DNA from: Helopsaltes ochotensis
Lineage: Eukaryota > Chordata > Aves > Passeriformes > Locustellidae
Direction: 5' to 3'
Length of the DNA stretch: 64,000 nt
NCBI GenBank assembly: GCA_013400155.1
Contig: VXBM01000099.1
Location: 434,536-498,535 of the forward strand
Position 1 is the first letter of the stretch, and the number at the start of each line of letters is the position of its first letter. A program made the translations under genes and the position numbers. The notes under the pieces are model-generated. The model did no database searches. It was not told the origin of the DNA and was given only the letters and a program-made list of their open reading frames with translations. Below, in pieces: positions 51,510-62,533 of this stretch.

Positions 51510-52046
51510 GTTAAAGAAATCAATTTTATTTAGAGAGAAAGAGCTCGTCTTAAAACTGTTGAGCAAGTTCTTTTAGACCACAGTAGATTACTGCAGTGGC
51601 AGGGGTTCCCATTGCTCTCATTAGCAAAGTTTTAGCCTTCGTAAAATGCAGGCTTGCTCCCCTTTCTCCAGAGGTTACTGCCAGCAGGATGGCTTCTCCC
51701 AGGCCCCAGCTGAGGACCTGCCCTCCTGCACCCAGCCCCAGCAGCAGCCCTGCCGCAAACACAGCCACAGTGCGGGAAAAGCAACGCCAGAGAAACACAT
51801 TTTCAGCTCCAGTTTGCAATTTAAATTCAGGAGAAGCACCCGGGCAGGAAGCCCCCAGCTGCTGCTCTGTGCATGGCTGCAGGTCTCTGGCTCAGGTCAC
51901 CAGCAGTGACGTTGCTGCAGTCCTCCACGCAGGCATGGGACTGACACTTAATGGCACCGTGCCAGCCTGTGACATGGTAAAAATATCCTGAGGCCGCAGC
52001 GAGTTTCCTTCTCTGGCCCAACACCAGCAGTGCTTCAGCCCGTGGG
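51510..52046 (-). other. IL1RAP: 3' UTR of the IL1RAP b-isoform exon (approximate)
   Basis: Sequence downstream (leftward) of the TAA at 52047-52049, as far as the first good polyadenylation hexamer on the minus strand. The end is set by that signal, not by transcript data. Confidence 0.45.
51525..51530 (-). terminator. IL1RAP: Candidate polyadenylation signal for the IL1RAP b exon
   Basis: TTTATT on the plus strand is AATAAA on the minus strand, about 520 bases after the b-isoform stop codon. I found no nearer canonical hexamer. Confidence 0.5.
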
Positions 52047-52765
52047 TTAGAGCACGTAGAAGTCGTTGTTGTTTGACAGGTCACTGTAATGGCAGAGGGC
52101 CAGGGCGGGGGCCTGTGCCGGCGGGGGCTCGGCTCGCCCCCTGCCCTGAAGGGCCTGTGCCGGGGGCCTGCCCGAGCCCGGGTTGCAGAGATGGCTGTCC
52201 CACCGCGGCTCGGCCGCAGCCTGCTGCTTGTGTCTGCTGCTGCCGTGGCAGTAGGTCCCACAACACCGGCACGTCAGGAAGTGCTTGGCTCGGTGTTTGG
52301 CCTTTGACTCGGAGGCCGAGGCCGTCCCTGCGCGGGTGAGAGTCACGGGAGTGGCACCCCGTGGGTCGGGCTGCCCTTTCAAGCGGCTCCTTCTCCTCTG
52401 GACGGGGTCCAGGCTGATGTCCGACTGGGAGGAGCAGCTCTCGTTCCAGCCGGCGCTGGCGCTCAGGCTGCGCAGCGGCAGGGCCAGCCGCAACGCCTTC
52501 CAGAACTGCGAGCCCGAGCGCTTGGACTTCTCCCCCTTCCAGGTGACGAAGGAGACAGATTCCTTCAGCTGGAGGATGCTGGGGTGGGTGCACTGCAGCG
52601 GCCTGTACTCCACAACAATCAGCTTGGTGGCTATGGCGTTCTGGCACATGATGCCCAGCTTGAACTCCAGGAGGCTGATGCTCTTCTCCGTCAGGTAATC
52701 AGGACTCAGGACCACGATCATCCTGCGGCTCCTCTGGATGAAGTCGAACACGGCTTCAGTGGTAT
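52047..52765 (-). CDS. IL1RAP: IL1RAP alternative terminal exon encoding the IL-1RAcPb C-terminus
   Basis: This terminal exon has an acceptor reading GTACTCTTAG on the minus strand and stops with TAA at 52047-52049. It takes the single split-codon base left by the exon at 62390-62533 and adds 239 residues. It starts NTTEAVFDFIQRSRRMIVVL, continues with the second half of a TIR domain (box 3 in KFW-type context, here SQFWKALRLALP), then a long tail with SASAGWNESCSSQSDISLDP, a cysteine cluster TCRCCGTYC, and ends LSNNNDFYVL. This is the b isoform of the IL-1 receptor accessory protein, known mainly from mammalian brain, which associates with IL-1 and its receptor but does not drive the usual MyD88/IRAK4 response. 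It matches human IL-1RAcPb as I recall it almost throughout the TIR part; the middle of the tail is more variable. It lies 6.6 kb beyond the canonical exon. Confidence 0.93.
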
Positions 52766-54425
52766 CTAAGAGTACAAGGGCAGAGGAATTGGGGTGCACA
52801 AGGAGAAGGGAGTGGGGAAAGAAAAGCTAAGGAAGCTGTTTGGTGGCATTCCTGCACAGATCCCTCTTCCCACAGAGGGAAACCCGGCAAAAGCGCTGTG
52901 ACTTTTGACTTGCCCGCACTCCTGCTGGCAGCATTTTTGCTGTGCAGTGGGTTTTTGAGAAGGCTGAGGTGATAAATGAGAAACCAGGATATGCCATGAC
53001 TGTACTCTGATTTCTGCCCTGCACAGCATCAGTCATGCCCAGGGTAGTGCAGGCATTTGATAAAAGGTGGGTCCTGTTTGGGAACCACCTGCCCACAGCT
53101 TGAGCAACTCTTTGCATCAGGAGATCAAAGCAATCGTGTCATCCTGCCCCAGCTCGAGCTGCAGGGGCTGACCCACCTCCCCCCTGTCATGCTCTCTCAT
53201 CTTTAAGTAGAAACCTCCAAATTTAGAAAGCAAAAATGTCAGACTTAAACCCCTCCACCAGTTCCCCTAGGCATCATGTGGCATGGAAATACTGTCCTTC
53301 AAAGCATTTCTTGGGATTAATTGCAAGTTGTAAAGCTCAGCAAGAAGCTTAGCTGGAATTGTGCCAGGAAAAAGCAACATCTCTTTCATTATGAATTTCA
53401 AAAAGCAGCAAACCTGAAGGATGTCCTTGGACTTCTACCTGTGGCTTGGGATGCAGAAAGCATATTGAAGGTGTAGTGGCTAAAGGGTGAGCAGTGGAAA
53501 GGATGAGAACTATACGTCTGTGGCACTCAGCAATTTAACAAAAGCTGAGTAATAAAACTAAAAAAATTTAAAAACCCATACACTTACTAAGTGCTGGTGC
53601 CTGAGATGAGAGAGGACCCAAGGACAAGTTGGTGCTCAAGCGGGACAAGGATCATTACAGTAAGAGCTCTTGCACATTCAGAGAGAAAAATCTGCTGCTA
53701 GGAATGTCTTTCAAACAGCTGTTTTGGGAAGAGCAGCTACCTTCCCTTCCACTTCACACTGCTAAAGCCTTCATTCCTCAGGCTGGAGACTCCCCTCTCT
53801 CCCTGAGAGAGGTCACTGGTCTTTTATATGAATAAAAATACTGTTCCTTCCCTGCAATGGCAATGCCTTTTAATTCTCCCAGCTCCTGGCTGTCTCTTAT
53901 CTCACAGCAGAAGGTGTACTGTGTTGCATCTGGATGCACCTTATTTTAATATTGTACTTTTCAAAGAAGTATGACTAGCTGTAAAACTCATTGTCACTAG
54001 ATTATTTGGAGACCAAGACAGGAAAAATGAACATACAGTAATATCCTAATGGAGAAAAGTAGGGCACTGTTTGATTAACAAAATAATGGAATTAAAATCA
54101 AATTATTTTCAGGGGTCTTTTTCTTGTATAAAAAGTTGGGGGGAATTTTTACTCCCAACACATACAGGAAAACACTGATCCATTGAAGCCAAAAGTAGCT
54201 GATAGTCGGTTCTGTCAGAATTGTCATTTACCACCATGACACATTTTTACCACCCTATTTCAGAGGCATAAAGAATTGGCAGCCATCTCCAATTTACTAA
54301 GTCCAGACCTCATTCAAACTTTTCTACAACTGATTGAAATCTATTTTGAAAACAGCTAGGCTTCAACAGTTTGTGAAAGAAAAAGCTCTTTTGCTGGTTT
54401 GAAAGGACTTTCTTTTTGAAACTGG
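52766..54425 (-). other. IL1RAP: Sequence between the two IL1RAP terminal exons, no exon recognised
   Basis: Intronic for the b transcript. No repeat or exon was recognised here. Confidence 0.6.
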
Positions 54426-54515
54426 AATCACAGAACCACAGCAAAATCTAAGCAGGAGCAGCCCCTGAGAGGTCACCTATTCTACCTGCCTGCTCAAAAA
54501 GCCCAGGTTCAATTA
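54426..54515 (-). repeat. CR1 LINE 3'-end fragment, minus orientation
   Basis: AATCACAGAACCACAGC followed by GAGAGGTCACCTATTCTACC and TGCCTGCTCAAAAAGCCCAG matches the reverse complement of the avian CR1 3' end (AATCACAGAATC...GAGGTCATCTAGTCCAACCTCCCTGCTCAA-type). Short and decayed. Confidence 0.72.
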
Positions 54516-54609
54516 ACATGAATGACTCTGATGCTGCTGAAATGAAATGTTTTGATTGAGGTGACAGTGCTGGTTTTCTTTTATCAATTTTAAATTTGCA
54601 ACACTTTTT

Positions 54610-54700
54610 GAGATTTTTTTTTTGATACAATTTTTCTGAGACTCATTTTTTTTTGGATACATTTTTTCTGAGACTCATTTTTTTTTGAGACTCATTTTTA
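54610..54700. repeat. Short tandem repeat, about 31-32 bp unit
   Basis: Two near-identical units, at 54624-54654 and 54655-54686, each GATACA then T-run, CTGAGACTCA, T-run, with partial units on both sides. T-rich, local duplication. Confidence 0.8.
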
Positions 54701-56826
54701 GCAGGGAATGTGTTCAAATTTCCAAAGATATATTTGATTTTGACAATGGGATGCATTTTGACTCGGCTGACCAGGATACCTTGGGACGTTCAGTTTGCAA
54801 TGTTTACCCAACTCAGGAAAAATCCTGAGCAGACACTTAACAGTGTGCAGGTAGGATCTTCCCTCCCAGTGAAACAGCACTGGATGGGACAGGCAGCAAT
54901 AACACAGCAGGAGCGTGGGGATTCCATACTCTTGCTTATCTGCTTTTTACTAAAAAAATTCCATCTTTACTTAATGTTTGCAAAAGACATCGCATATTTT
55001 TACTGGTTTACTAGTGTGTCCCCAATGCACCCCAAAGATGTAAGAGATTATAAGGATTATGGTCACAGATCCCATGCCCACAGACTTCAAATCCATAGAT
55101 TGTCACAGCTACTCATTTTGCTAGCAGTCTGGAAGTGTTGGGGTGTGTCTCAACTTACCTGTGGGCAGGCAAACAGGAAATGGGCCAGAAAATGACTTGG
55201 ATGAGAAAATATGAAGCTGATTGAACCTAGAAGCTGATGGGCAAAGTAGCCTGAGAGTGAGTTTGATTTCTGTGGTTTGGGCAGATTTCTAAAATTCTGA
55301 TTTGATCTTTAAAGCAGAAAGATTATGTTGCCTTCCAATCTTTCTGTATTGTGATTGCCGAGTGAGCAGTCTTCAGATCAGAGACTGTGTGTGTGTGCCT
55401 GTCCACTGCTGTGAGACACCTGAATGCTGTGTGTCACTGTGTTTCTGCCTGGACAGCCCTGGGAGCTCAGGTGCCTCTGCAGGCACAGCATGAAACAGCC
55501 AGGAAAATGTACCCATTCCAAGGAGGAGCCCCAAATGATCTTGATGCTTGGACTACACACAATCATCTTTCTTTGGCAGCATTCTGCAGACATAATGGGA
55601 AGATGGTACTTATGAGAAATGCACAAGGACTGAAATGCAAAAATGAAAATGTTTTATTGAAAAGCAAAATAAAATAATACTGACACTTCACAGACCAAAT
55701 CACACAAAGGCAAAAACATACAGAAAAGGGAAAATGCTGGAACTGCTGTACAACATCAAACAGCACAGGAAAGGAAGATATTTTTTCCAATTTGTGCCAC
55801 ACTGTTTCCCAGTGAAAAAACAATGAGGAACTTTGTATGAGCTGCATATTGATAAATGTTAGGTTAGAGCACAGAAACTCAAATGAATCAACTGATTCAG
55901 ATGGATGCTGTGACAGAATCCCACAATGGAAACCACATGGGGCATAGAATGAAATGACAGGCGTGTCTGAGGCGCTTGCAGATCTGCTTTACAATTGGCG
56001 CTGGGCTTTACCCCTGGCCTGAAAGGCCCCAGCAAAGCCAGTGGTAAAGCTCCTGGGGGAGTGGAACCTGCTCCAGGACTATTCCTTCCACACTGCTCCC
56101 TCTGACCTCTCAAGCCCCTTACAAACCATCATACTTTTCGCCTTGTGGGTGCTCTGCTGATATCTCTCAGTAATAACCCTGTTCTGGGGTTGCAATGTTA
56201 ACCAAAGGCCACTGCAGTATATACCTGAGAAAGTCCAGGTCTATTCATTATTTGGAAAACTCTTTCAATAAAATCAGCACAATACATGAGGTGGATTTAA
56301 CTTCCTAAAATAATCAGAGTTACTAAAACATCAGCATAAATTCTCTTGGTAACTCAGCCAAAAGTGAGATGTGATGTAGTGAGGTCTGGGATGTCAATTC
56401 AATTTATGAATATTTGGGAGTCAATCTTTTTAAAATCATATGGGAATCTAACACAGTTCTGCTTTGGCCTCAGGGCCTTCCCTCTGCCTGCAGATCTGGC
56501 AGCTGATTACAGTGATGCATAAAACACAAACAAAAAGGTGAAGCTGGGCACAATGACAGGGTTGCAATGGGTTCACAAAGCTCAGCACGGGTTTGGGTGC
56601 TATCTCTTGGTTTTCTGGAGTGTGGGAAGCAGCTGTGTCCCTCCACAGACAACCACAGTAGGAAAGCTCGTAACAAACCTTTTAAGCACCTCTGAGCAGA
56701 TGAGGAGCTCCACTGCCTCCAGTGAAGCTGACTGCAATTCTACCTGCATAAATCAAAGCTCACTTAGGGTGGGAAAGACGAAGGGGATGGTAAGAAAGAA
56801 GCCTTATTTGTTACACATTTGTACAC
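54701..56826 (-). other. Intronic or intergenic sequence, no exon recognised
   Basis: Between the T-rich tandem repeat and the solo LTR. No coding exon or repeat family is supported. Confidence 0.55.
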
Positions 56827-57279
56827 TGTCCTGGTTCCAGCCAGGACAGAGTTCGTTTTTGCAGTAGTCAGGAGGGGGCATGTTCAGGACACTGAAGTTA
56901 TTCTATACCACCTCGCATTTGTAAGGGGTGGGGGGAAGGGGATCTTTTTTTGGAGAGAAAGGGTCCCAGCACAGCACAGTTGGGCCAGTGCAGTGCAGCA
57001 GAAGGAATGGTTGGATATGGTCAAATGTCAGGGGGTTTCTCCGTGGGAATCGTTCATTTCTTGCACCCTCTATCACCAGTATTGTTGTTGTTAATGTTCA
57101 TTTTTCTTATCTCATTGATGTTTCTAGTAAATTTTTCTTATCTCATGGCAGGATCTTTACCTTTTGTGCCTCCAATTCTCCTCTCCTGCCCTCTGCAGGG
57201 AGAGGGAGAGGGGGAAAATGAGGGGCACATGGTTTCAGGAGGAGCATTGAATTGTGGGGTACCATTCCTAAACACGACA
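56827..57279 (+). mobile_element. Solo LTR of an avian ERVL-like endogenous retrovirus
   Basis: The 453-bp element begins TGTCCTGGTTCCAGCCAGGA and ends AAACACGACA, so it has the TG...CA termini of an LTR. These ends and the internal TTCTTATCTCA, TCTTTACCTTTT and CCTCCAATTCTCCTC phrases match the avian ERVL-type LTR consensus as I recall it. It is flanked by TACAC (56822-56826) and TACAG (57280-57284), an imperfect 5-bp target-site duplication. No internal retroviral sequence is attached, so it is a recombination remnant. It is shorter than typical copies, suggesting internal deletions. It lies between the two IL1RAP terminal exons, antisense to that gene. Confidence 0.85.
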
Positions 57280-57284
57280 TACAG

Positions 57285-58021
57285 TACCTGCCTAAGGGCA
57301 TGGGAGACTGTCACTCCCTGCAGCCCTGGAATAACTTTAGTAATCATGAAATGCTAATGGCAAAAGGTTTCCCTGATACCAGGATTCAGTCCCATACCTT
57401 TAAGGCTGAGCTCTTTACTGGGATGGTCTCAAAGCTCCCAGCTCAGTGCATAGACTCCTAATTGTAGTGCTTTTATAGTACCATTAAGAATGCTTATGCT
57501 TCACCCACTGGACACCAAGATAATGAATGCATGAGTCAAAGGTGACTCAGGAGCAACCATCACCAATAAAAATAATCATGGACTTGGTGCATGTAATACT
57601 GAACTCCACAATTAAGTGGGAAGGTCCTTACAGTAGGAGCTGCAGGAGTATGGAGACACCCCCAGAGCCTGAAGTTTTATTTGAAAACATTGTGAACCAT
57701 AGCACCAGTCAATGCCAGGGTCCCACTGTGCTTTGGTCTGTCCAAGAGAGAGGAAACTCCCCTCCTCAGCATGAGCTGTGTGATGGGGGTTAACTCACCA
57801 TGCCCTCTCCTGCCGAAGCAAGGACACCTACACAGCAGGATTTTGTGCTTCCGTTTTGTACAAGTGTTGCAGAAGCTGAGATACACTCTCTGTTCTGCAG
57901 CTCTGGGCTGAAATCAAGATGGGGAGAGGTTTGCTTTGTAAAGCCAAAGCTAGTTTAAACCTAAGCCCTGAATTAGAAATGGCGACATTGTTCATAGCCA
58001 GGCATTGACGACAGAGTCTTC
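57285..58021 (-). other. Sequence between the solo LTR and a CR1 fragment, no exon recognised
   Basis: Contains an AATAAA on the minus strand (57676-57681) that could serve a long 3' UTR of the canonical IL1RAP transcript. Nothing else is supported. Confidence 0.5.
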
Positions 58022-58440
58022 ATAAAATCATAGAATAATTTGGGTTGGGAAGAGCCTTCAAAGGCCACCCTCCCTGCAGTAAACAGGGACACATCCAACT
58101 GGATGAGACTTCTCACAGTCTTGTCCAACCAGACCTTGAACGGTTCCAGGGATGGGGCATCCACCACCTCGCTGGGCAACTTGTGCCAGTGTTCTACCAT
58201 CCTCATTATAAAATAAGTCCCTCTTAAAAGTAGTCTGAATCTACCCGCTTTTAAAAAAAAATTACCCCTTGTCCCTAAAGGGGTAATTGCAAAAGGCCCT
58301 AATAAAAAGACTGTCCCCACTTTTCTTATAAGCCCCCTTTAAGCACTGAAAGGCCGCAAAAAGGTCTCCCAGGAGCCTTCTCCAGGGAGAACATCCCCAG
58401 CTTTCCCAGCCTGTCCTCACAGTCTTACCTACATGGACAG
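58022..58440 (-). repeat. CR1 LINE 3' fragment, minus orientation
   Basis: It starts with AATCATAGAATAATTTGGGT and contains GATGGGGCATCCACCACCTC, GGCAACTTGTGCCAGTGTTC, GGTCTCCCAGGAGCCTTCTC and CCCAGCTTTCCCAGCCTGTC, all standard reverse-complement CR1 3'-end phrases. 5'-truncated and without an intact frame. It is on the same strand as IL1RAP, about 0.9 kb past the canonical stop, so a long canonical 3' UTR would run into it. Confidence 0.93.
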
Positions 58441-58808
58441 AACTAGGAGTTTTTAGGAAGCTCAAGTAAGTTTGTGGGGTGTCCTTCTGAGTTGGACTTC
58501 TATCCAGTGTCATCCCAAAGACCTTGAGAGCACCTTGCACGATGCTTTCCCCCAGCCAGCGGCAGAGGCAGTAGGCAGGTTCAGTAGTACATTGGGGTTC
58601 CTTGTAGTGCTTGTGAAGTCCCTGAGTTTACTCTACAAAGAAACATCTCTCACATGTTCCATGGCCTGTATTCATGAGAGATTTCCCTGGATTACAAGCA
58701 GCTCTGAAGGATCTGGGGTACTTGTGAGACTGCAGAGTCCCAGAGACTGACCACTTGTTACTAGAGGTGCTACAATACAAATAGCACCCAGTAGAGCTGT
58801 GGGGGTTT

Positions 58809-58814
58809 TTTTAA
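58809..58814 (-). terminator. IL1RAP: Candidate polyadenylation signal for the canonical IL1RAP exon
   Basis: TTTAAT on the plus strand is ATTAAA on the minus strand, the commonest variant hexamer, about 510 bases past the stop at 59322. A canonical AATAAA lies farther, at 57676-57681. Confidence 0.3.
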
Positions 58815-59321
58815 TGCTTCCATAACAGCCATTTCCCACTGGATGCATCTGCTTCACAGGAAATGTGGGGAACAAAGATGAGGAGCTTTAGGAGTCTACG
58901 CTCCCCGCAGTGCAGCAGGAGTCTGTGATCCCACAAGTGATTGGGACTACGGACCCGGGATGTGCAGGAAAGGCTCTACACTGGAGCCACCCTGCAAATT
59001 GTTCCTCAGCCTCTGCAACAGGGACTGAGGACCAGAAAGGAGTGAAGTCACTTAGGAGTGGAAAGAAACTCTGTTCTGGATGCTAATGAAGGTCCCATAG
59101 GAACTGGATCTAGGAGTACTGGCCATGCTATCACAAGGTGCTGGATGCATCCCATCTGGATAGCGAATTTAGACCTTAAGCCCAGGGCTTGTGTGGTTGA
59201 TAACAAGGACATACATTTGCAGAGAGGACGTGTTTGCATCTTTGGTCTCTCTACTGACAGAGCAATATAAAAGCTGCAGGGAAAACATGACTATCCTCTG
59301 AAATGCTCGGGACATGGTCCT

Positions 59322-59767
59322 TCATGGAAAAAACCCTGAGTTCCTCCCCACTCCCTGGCCTAACTTGTGGATCTTTGTGGTGTGTTTTGGTTTGTTTTCT
59401 GATTGTGTCAAACATTTTTCAGGGATATGCATCAACCCATCAAGGCTTAAACTCCTGCTAATTTTTTTCACTGGCATTTCCACCTGCAGCTGCTTCCAGA
59501 ACCTGCCCTTTGGGAACTTGGATTCCTCGCCTTTCCATTTAATGACATTCAAGGCCGCCTTGGCCTGCTTCAGCTCCTTCACTTTGCTCTTCTTGATGGC
59601 TTTGTACTGCACTAGAATGACTTTGATGTTGCCCCTGGAGGCCATATTCTCTAGGCCAGCCTTGAGCTCCAGCAGGGCCTGTGTCCCCTGCAAGACGTAG
59701 TTGGGGCTCAGGACAACAAGCAGACGTCGGCTTTTCTGGATGAAGCTCAGGGTTTCGTCTGTGACAA
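59322..59767 (-). CDS. IL1RAP: IL1RAP canonical terminal exon (second half of TIR domain), altered tail
   Basis: The exon begins after a CTTTCTCCCAG acceptor, in the phase left by the exon at 62390-62533, and encodes IVTDETLSFIQKSRRLLVVL, SPNYVLQGTQALLELKAGLE, and on to RFWKQLQVEMPVKK. This is the second half of the TIR domain of the membrane IL-1 receptor accessory protein, including box 3 (RFW), the form that pairs with IL1R1, IL1RL1 and IL1RL2 to recruit MyD88. After MPVKK the human protein has a 20-residue tail ending SLKNV. Here the open frame gives 46 unrelated residues ending NSGFFP before a TGA at 59322-59324, while SLKNV-stop is still readable in another frame at 59408-59425. A net frameshift in the tail is the likely cause; it may be real or an assembly error. 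The TIR core is intact. Confidence 0.93.
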
Positions 59768-62389
59768 CTGGGAGAAAGAAACATTGAGGTGGTTAGTGAT
59801 GCCCAAGAACATGCTGCTGAGCTGCTGCTGTGACACCAGGTGCCTCTTGAAGGGGACAATAAATCCCTTGGAGGCCCTCTTTAGACTACACTGGTGCTTC
59901 CCAACCCTGTCAGTGACTCCAGGTGGAACCTCCTACACCAGGGCTGGTTCCCCCTAGCCCATACAGTGACATCTCCATCAACTCCAGACTACCTGTAGAT
60001 GCATTTCCTCTCCCCATGCTACACAGAGATAACCAAGAGAGCTACACCTAAAAGTCACGGTACTACACATCAGTGACACCACCCAGTGCTGTGAGGATGC
60101 CTTGTGGCCAAGAGGGCCGCTGATCTCAGGCTGGGATTTAACTTCCTTCTAGAGAGAGGGGGAAAAGAGGCTCTCTGGAGCAAAGCAGGGAAACTGCCAG
60201 CTGAGTAACATGAACTCAAGGGAAAGACTCCTCTTGAAGAGGCTTCAGGAAGCCTGAATGTCTATGCTTATATTCTTCTGTGGCAGATGTCCAGAATTAC
60301 TCTGGGTACTCCCTTCACTCCTCTTGCCTCAGTTTCCCCACACAAAATAAGTATTTACACCCTCCCCAGGTGTCCTCATGGGATAATTTGCTTTGGTAAT
60401 GCTAGCATCCTAACTCCTGTTACTCATCCACCTGTTCCTGCTGCCGTCATCTATGAAAGCAGATTAGAGCATTTTTAGAACTGACTCTGAAGACTTTTAG
60501 TGAAGTGTCCAAAAAATGACACCCTTTGAGCTGGAGAAATATCATGGTAACTGTGGATCCTCTTTAATTTTCCAACATCTGCAGGTAGACTGTCCTTGGC
60601 CACCTTCCTGTAATTAATGTGAAAATCCCTTGTAAGTGAGAATCCCAGAGCTTGTACTCTGTGCTGCAGGATCTCCCACACTTCCTTGATAAGGAAACAC
60701 TCTTGACTGGTCATAAAGTACAATGGAGAGTAAAATAATGCTGACAGACAACTTCATTTAGCTGTCAAGCACGTTTGATTAGTTCCTGTCAGCTAACTCA
60801 CGGGATAATCCATCTCCCACTGTTTCTTCATCAAGGACAATATAACTCTCTACCCATGACACAGATGCACACTCTGGAGGCATGACACCAGCTGCCAAAA
60901 GCTATTTCCTGGCCCGCCGTGCTTTCCTGAGAAGGAGATTAGTCAAATCCTGGCTAAGAAGCTCCAGGGAAGCCCCAGCAGCATCACAGACAGCAGTGCA
61001 GTGACAAACCACTCTGGCAGTGCTCCACTGGCTTAAGGCTGGCAGGGACTGAGGGGGGCAGAGATGGGAACATTTGGGTATAAAGGTGAAGGACAGAGAG
61101 GCCAGGAGAGCTGTGCTGGGAGGAAAATGACACCCTCCAATGTCAACAGGGCAAGAAAGCATCAAAGGGAACAGGAGGGAGATGGGCATCTGGTGAATAT
61201 GGCTCAGAGCAGGTTTGCTCTGAGCCTGACACTGCCATCAAGCACACTGAGCCTGGAGGGTGCCCTGCCATGTCATTCAGGCTCTCTTCAAGAAGGAACA
61301 GCACCAGGATTGCAGCTGTCTCACTGAGACACACATATTTATTTACTATCAAACTTCAAGGTGCTCCTAGATCCTGGCAACAATCTAGGAGAGAAAAATA
61401 ACAGAACCCAGACTGATTCTGCTCCCTTTGTCAGGCAGGTGGGCTGAGAATCCAGCAGTCCCTCCTGTTCCTACTCAAAAGGGAACCCCCCCCAATGGAC
61501 TTTCTCAGCACAGGTTTTGTCACCAGTAGGGTCCTGAGCCAAAGCCCATGAATTCAAAGTGGGGCGGTCTGCACTGGCAGAAATTCAGACTTTGACTTTT
61601 AATAGGCATCAGGATCATACAACAAACTCAGCCTCCAAAAAACTTAAAATCAAGAGTGTTGTCTAGATTTGTGCCATTGCTGTGGAACTTGTTGAAAGTA
61701 TGTGTATCTGGATAGCTTCACAAACTTCCATTCTTGGTGATTCCCTGCCTCCCTGAAGCAGACACTATGTTCCAGAACCTTGTATGATTTATCTCAAAAC
61801 AATAAAAAAGAGCTACATCTTACTGAAGAGATGAATCTCACTACCTGCAACAAAGTACTTTTAATAACAGTAGCTTAATTGTATGCCATATTAGACACAA
61901 ACTCCCTAATTAACAAGGATGAATGGGACACACATCATCTTCTCACTAACTTTGGCACCTTCCACTCCTTCCTGAAGTAGACACTCCTGGTTTTTACAAG
62001 GATTCACCATTACTCTCTGTGAGCTGATCCAGCTGATCCACTTTCCCTGCCTCTTCTAGCCTTGACTTTACCCCATTTTTTAAGGCAGCTCAGATGGCTT
62101 GCACGAAGGTCAGTTTTCCAGTTCCCCATGCTGACATTCCTGCACACCACTCCTGGAAAGAGCAACTGAAACAACCAACCACCATCCCCACAGCTACCAT
62201 TTTGGTGGCCCAGAGCATCTGCAACACTGTCATGGAAGCAAAAAACATTAGAAGACACCAGAGAGAGTTCATTAACAAAAAATAATCTGGATAGGCTTGT
62301 TGCAATCAATGATCAATACCTCAAAGAACAATAAAGAGAAGACGTGCATGGAGCTGTGCATGGAGCACAGCCCCCTGTGAGATACTCAC
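59768..62389 (-). other. IL1RAP: IL1RAP intron before the canonical terminal exon
   Basis: A 2622-nt intron bounded by a GTGAGT donor (minus strand, just left of 62390) and the acceptor at 59768. No additional exon or recognised repeat is visible. Confidence 0.8.
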
Positions 62390-62533
62390 TTCCCCCAGGG
62401 AGGCTGTCTCTGTCGAAGATACACAGCTTGTACCCAAACTCGTTCTCCAGGACTCCCCGCAGCGTCAGCAGCACGAATTCCTCCTCCTCCGCGTTGCGCG
62501 CGTAGGACACGTACACGTCGTACTCCTTCCCGT
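62390..62533 (-). CDS. IL1RAP: IL1RAP exon encoding the first half of the TIR domain
   Basis: This 144-nt exon lies between a GCCCAG acceptor and a GTGAGT donor on the minus strand. With split codons at both ends it encodes DGKEYDVYVSYARNAEEEEF, VLLTLRGVLENEFGYKLCIF and DRDSLPGG. It carries TIR box 1 (YDVYVSYAR) and box 2, the BB loop (RDSLPGG), which mediates TIR-TIR contacts in IL-1-family receptor complexes. The sequence is almost identical to the human exon as I recall it. It leaves one base of a codon, which joins either downstream terminal exon (giving I for the canonical, N for the b form), so it is the shared splice donor of the isoform choice. Confidence 0.95.

Noticed and set aside
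52073..52698. Long plus-strand and alternative minus-strand frames over the IL1RAP b exon
   Set aside because: GC-rich shadows of the true b-isoform frame; only that frame matches the TIR domain and the known tail.
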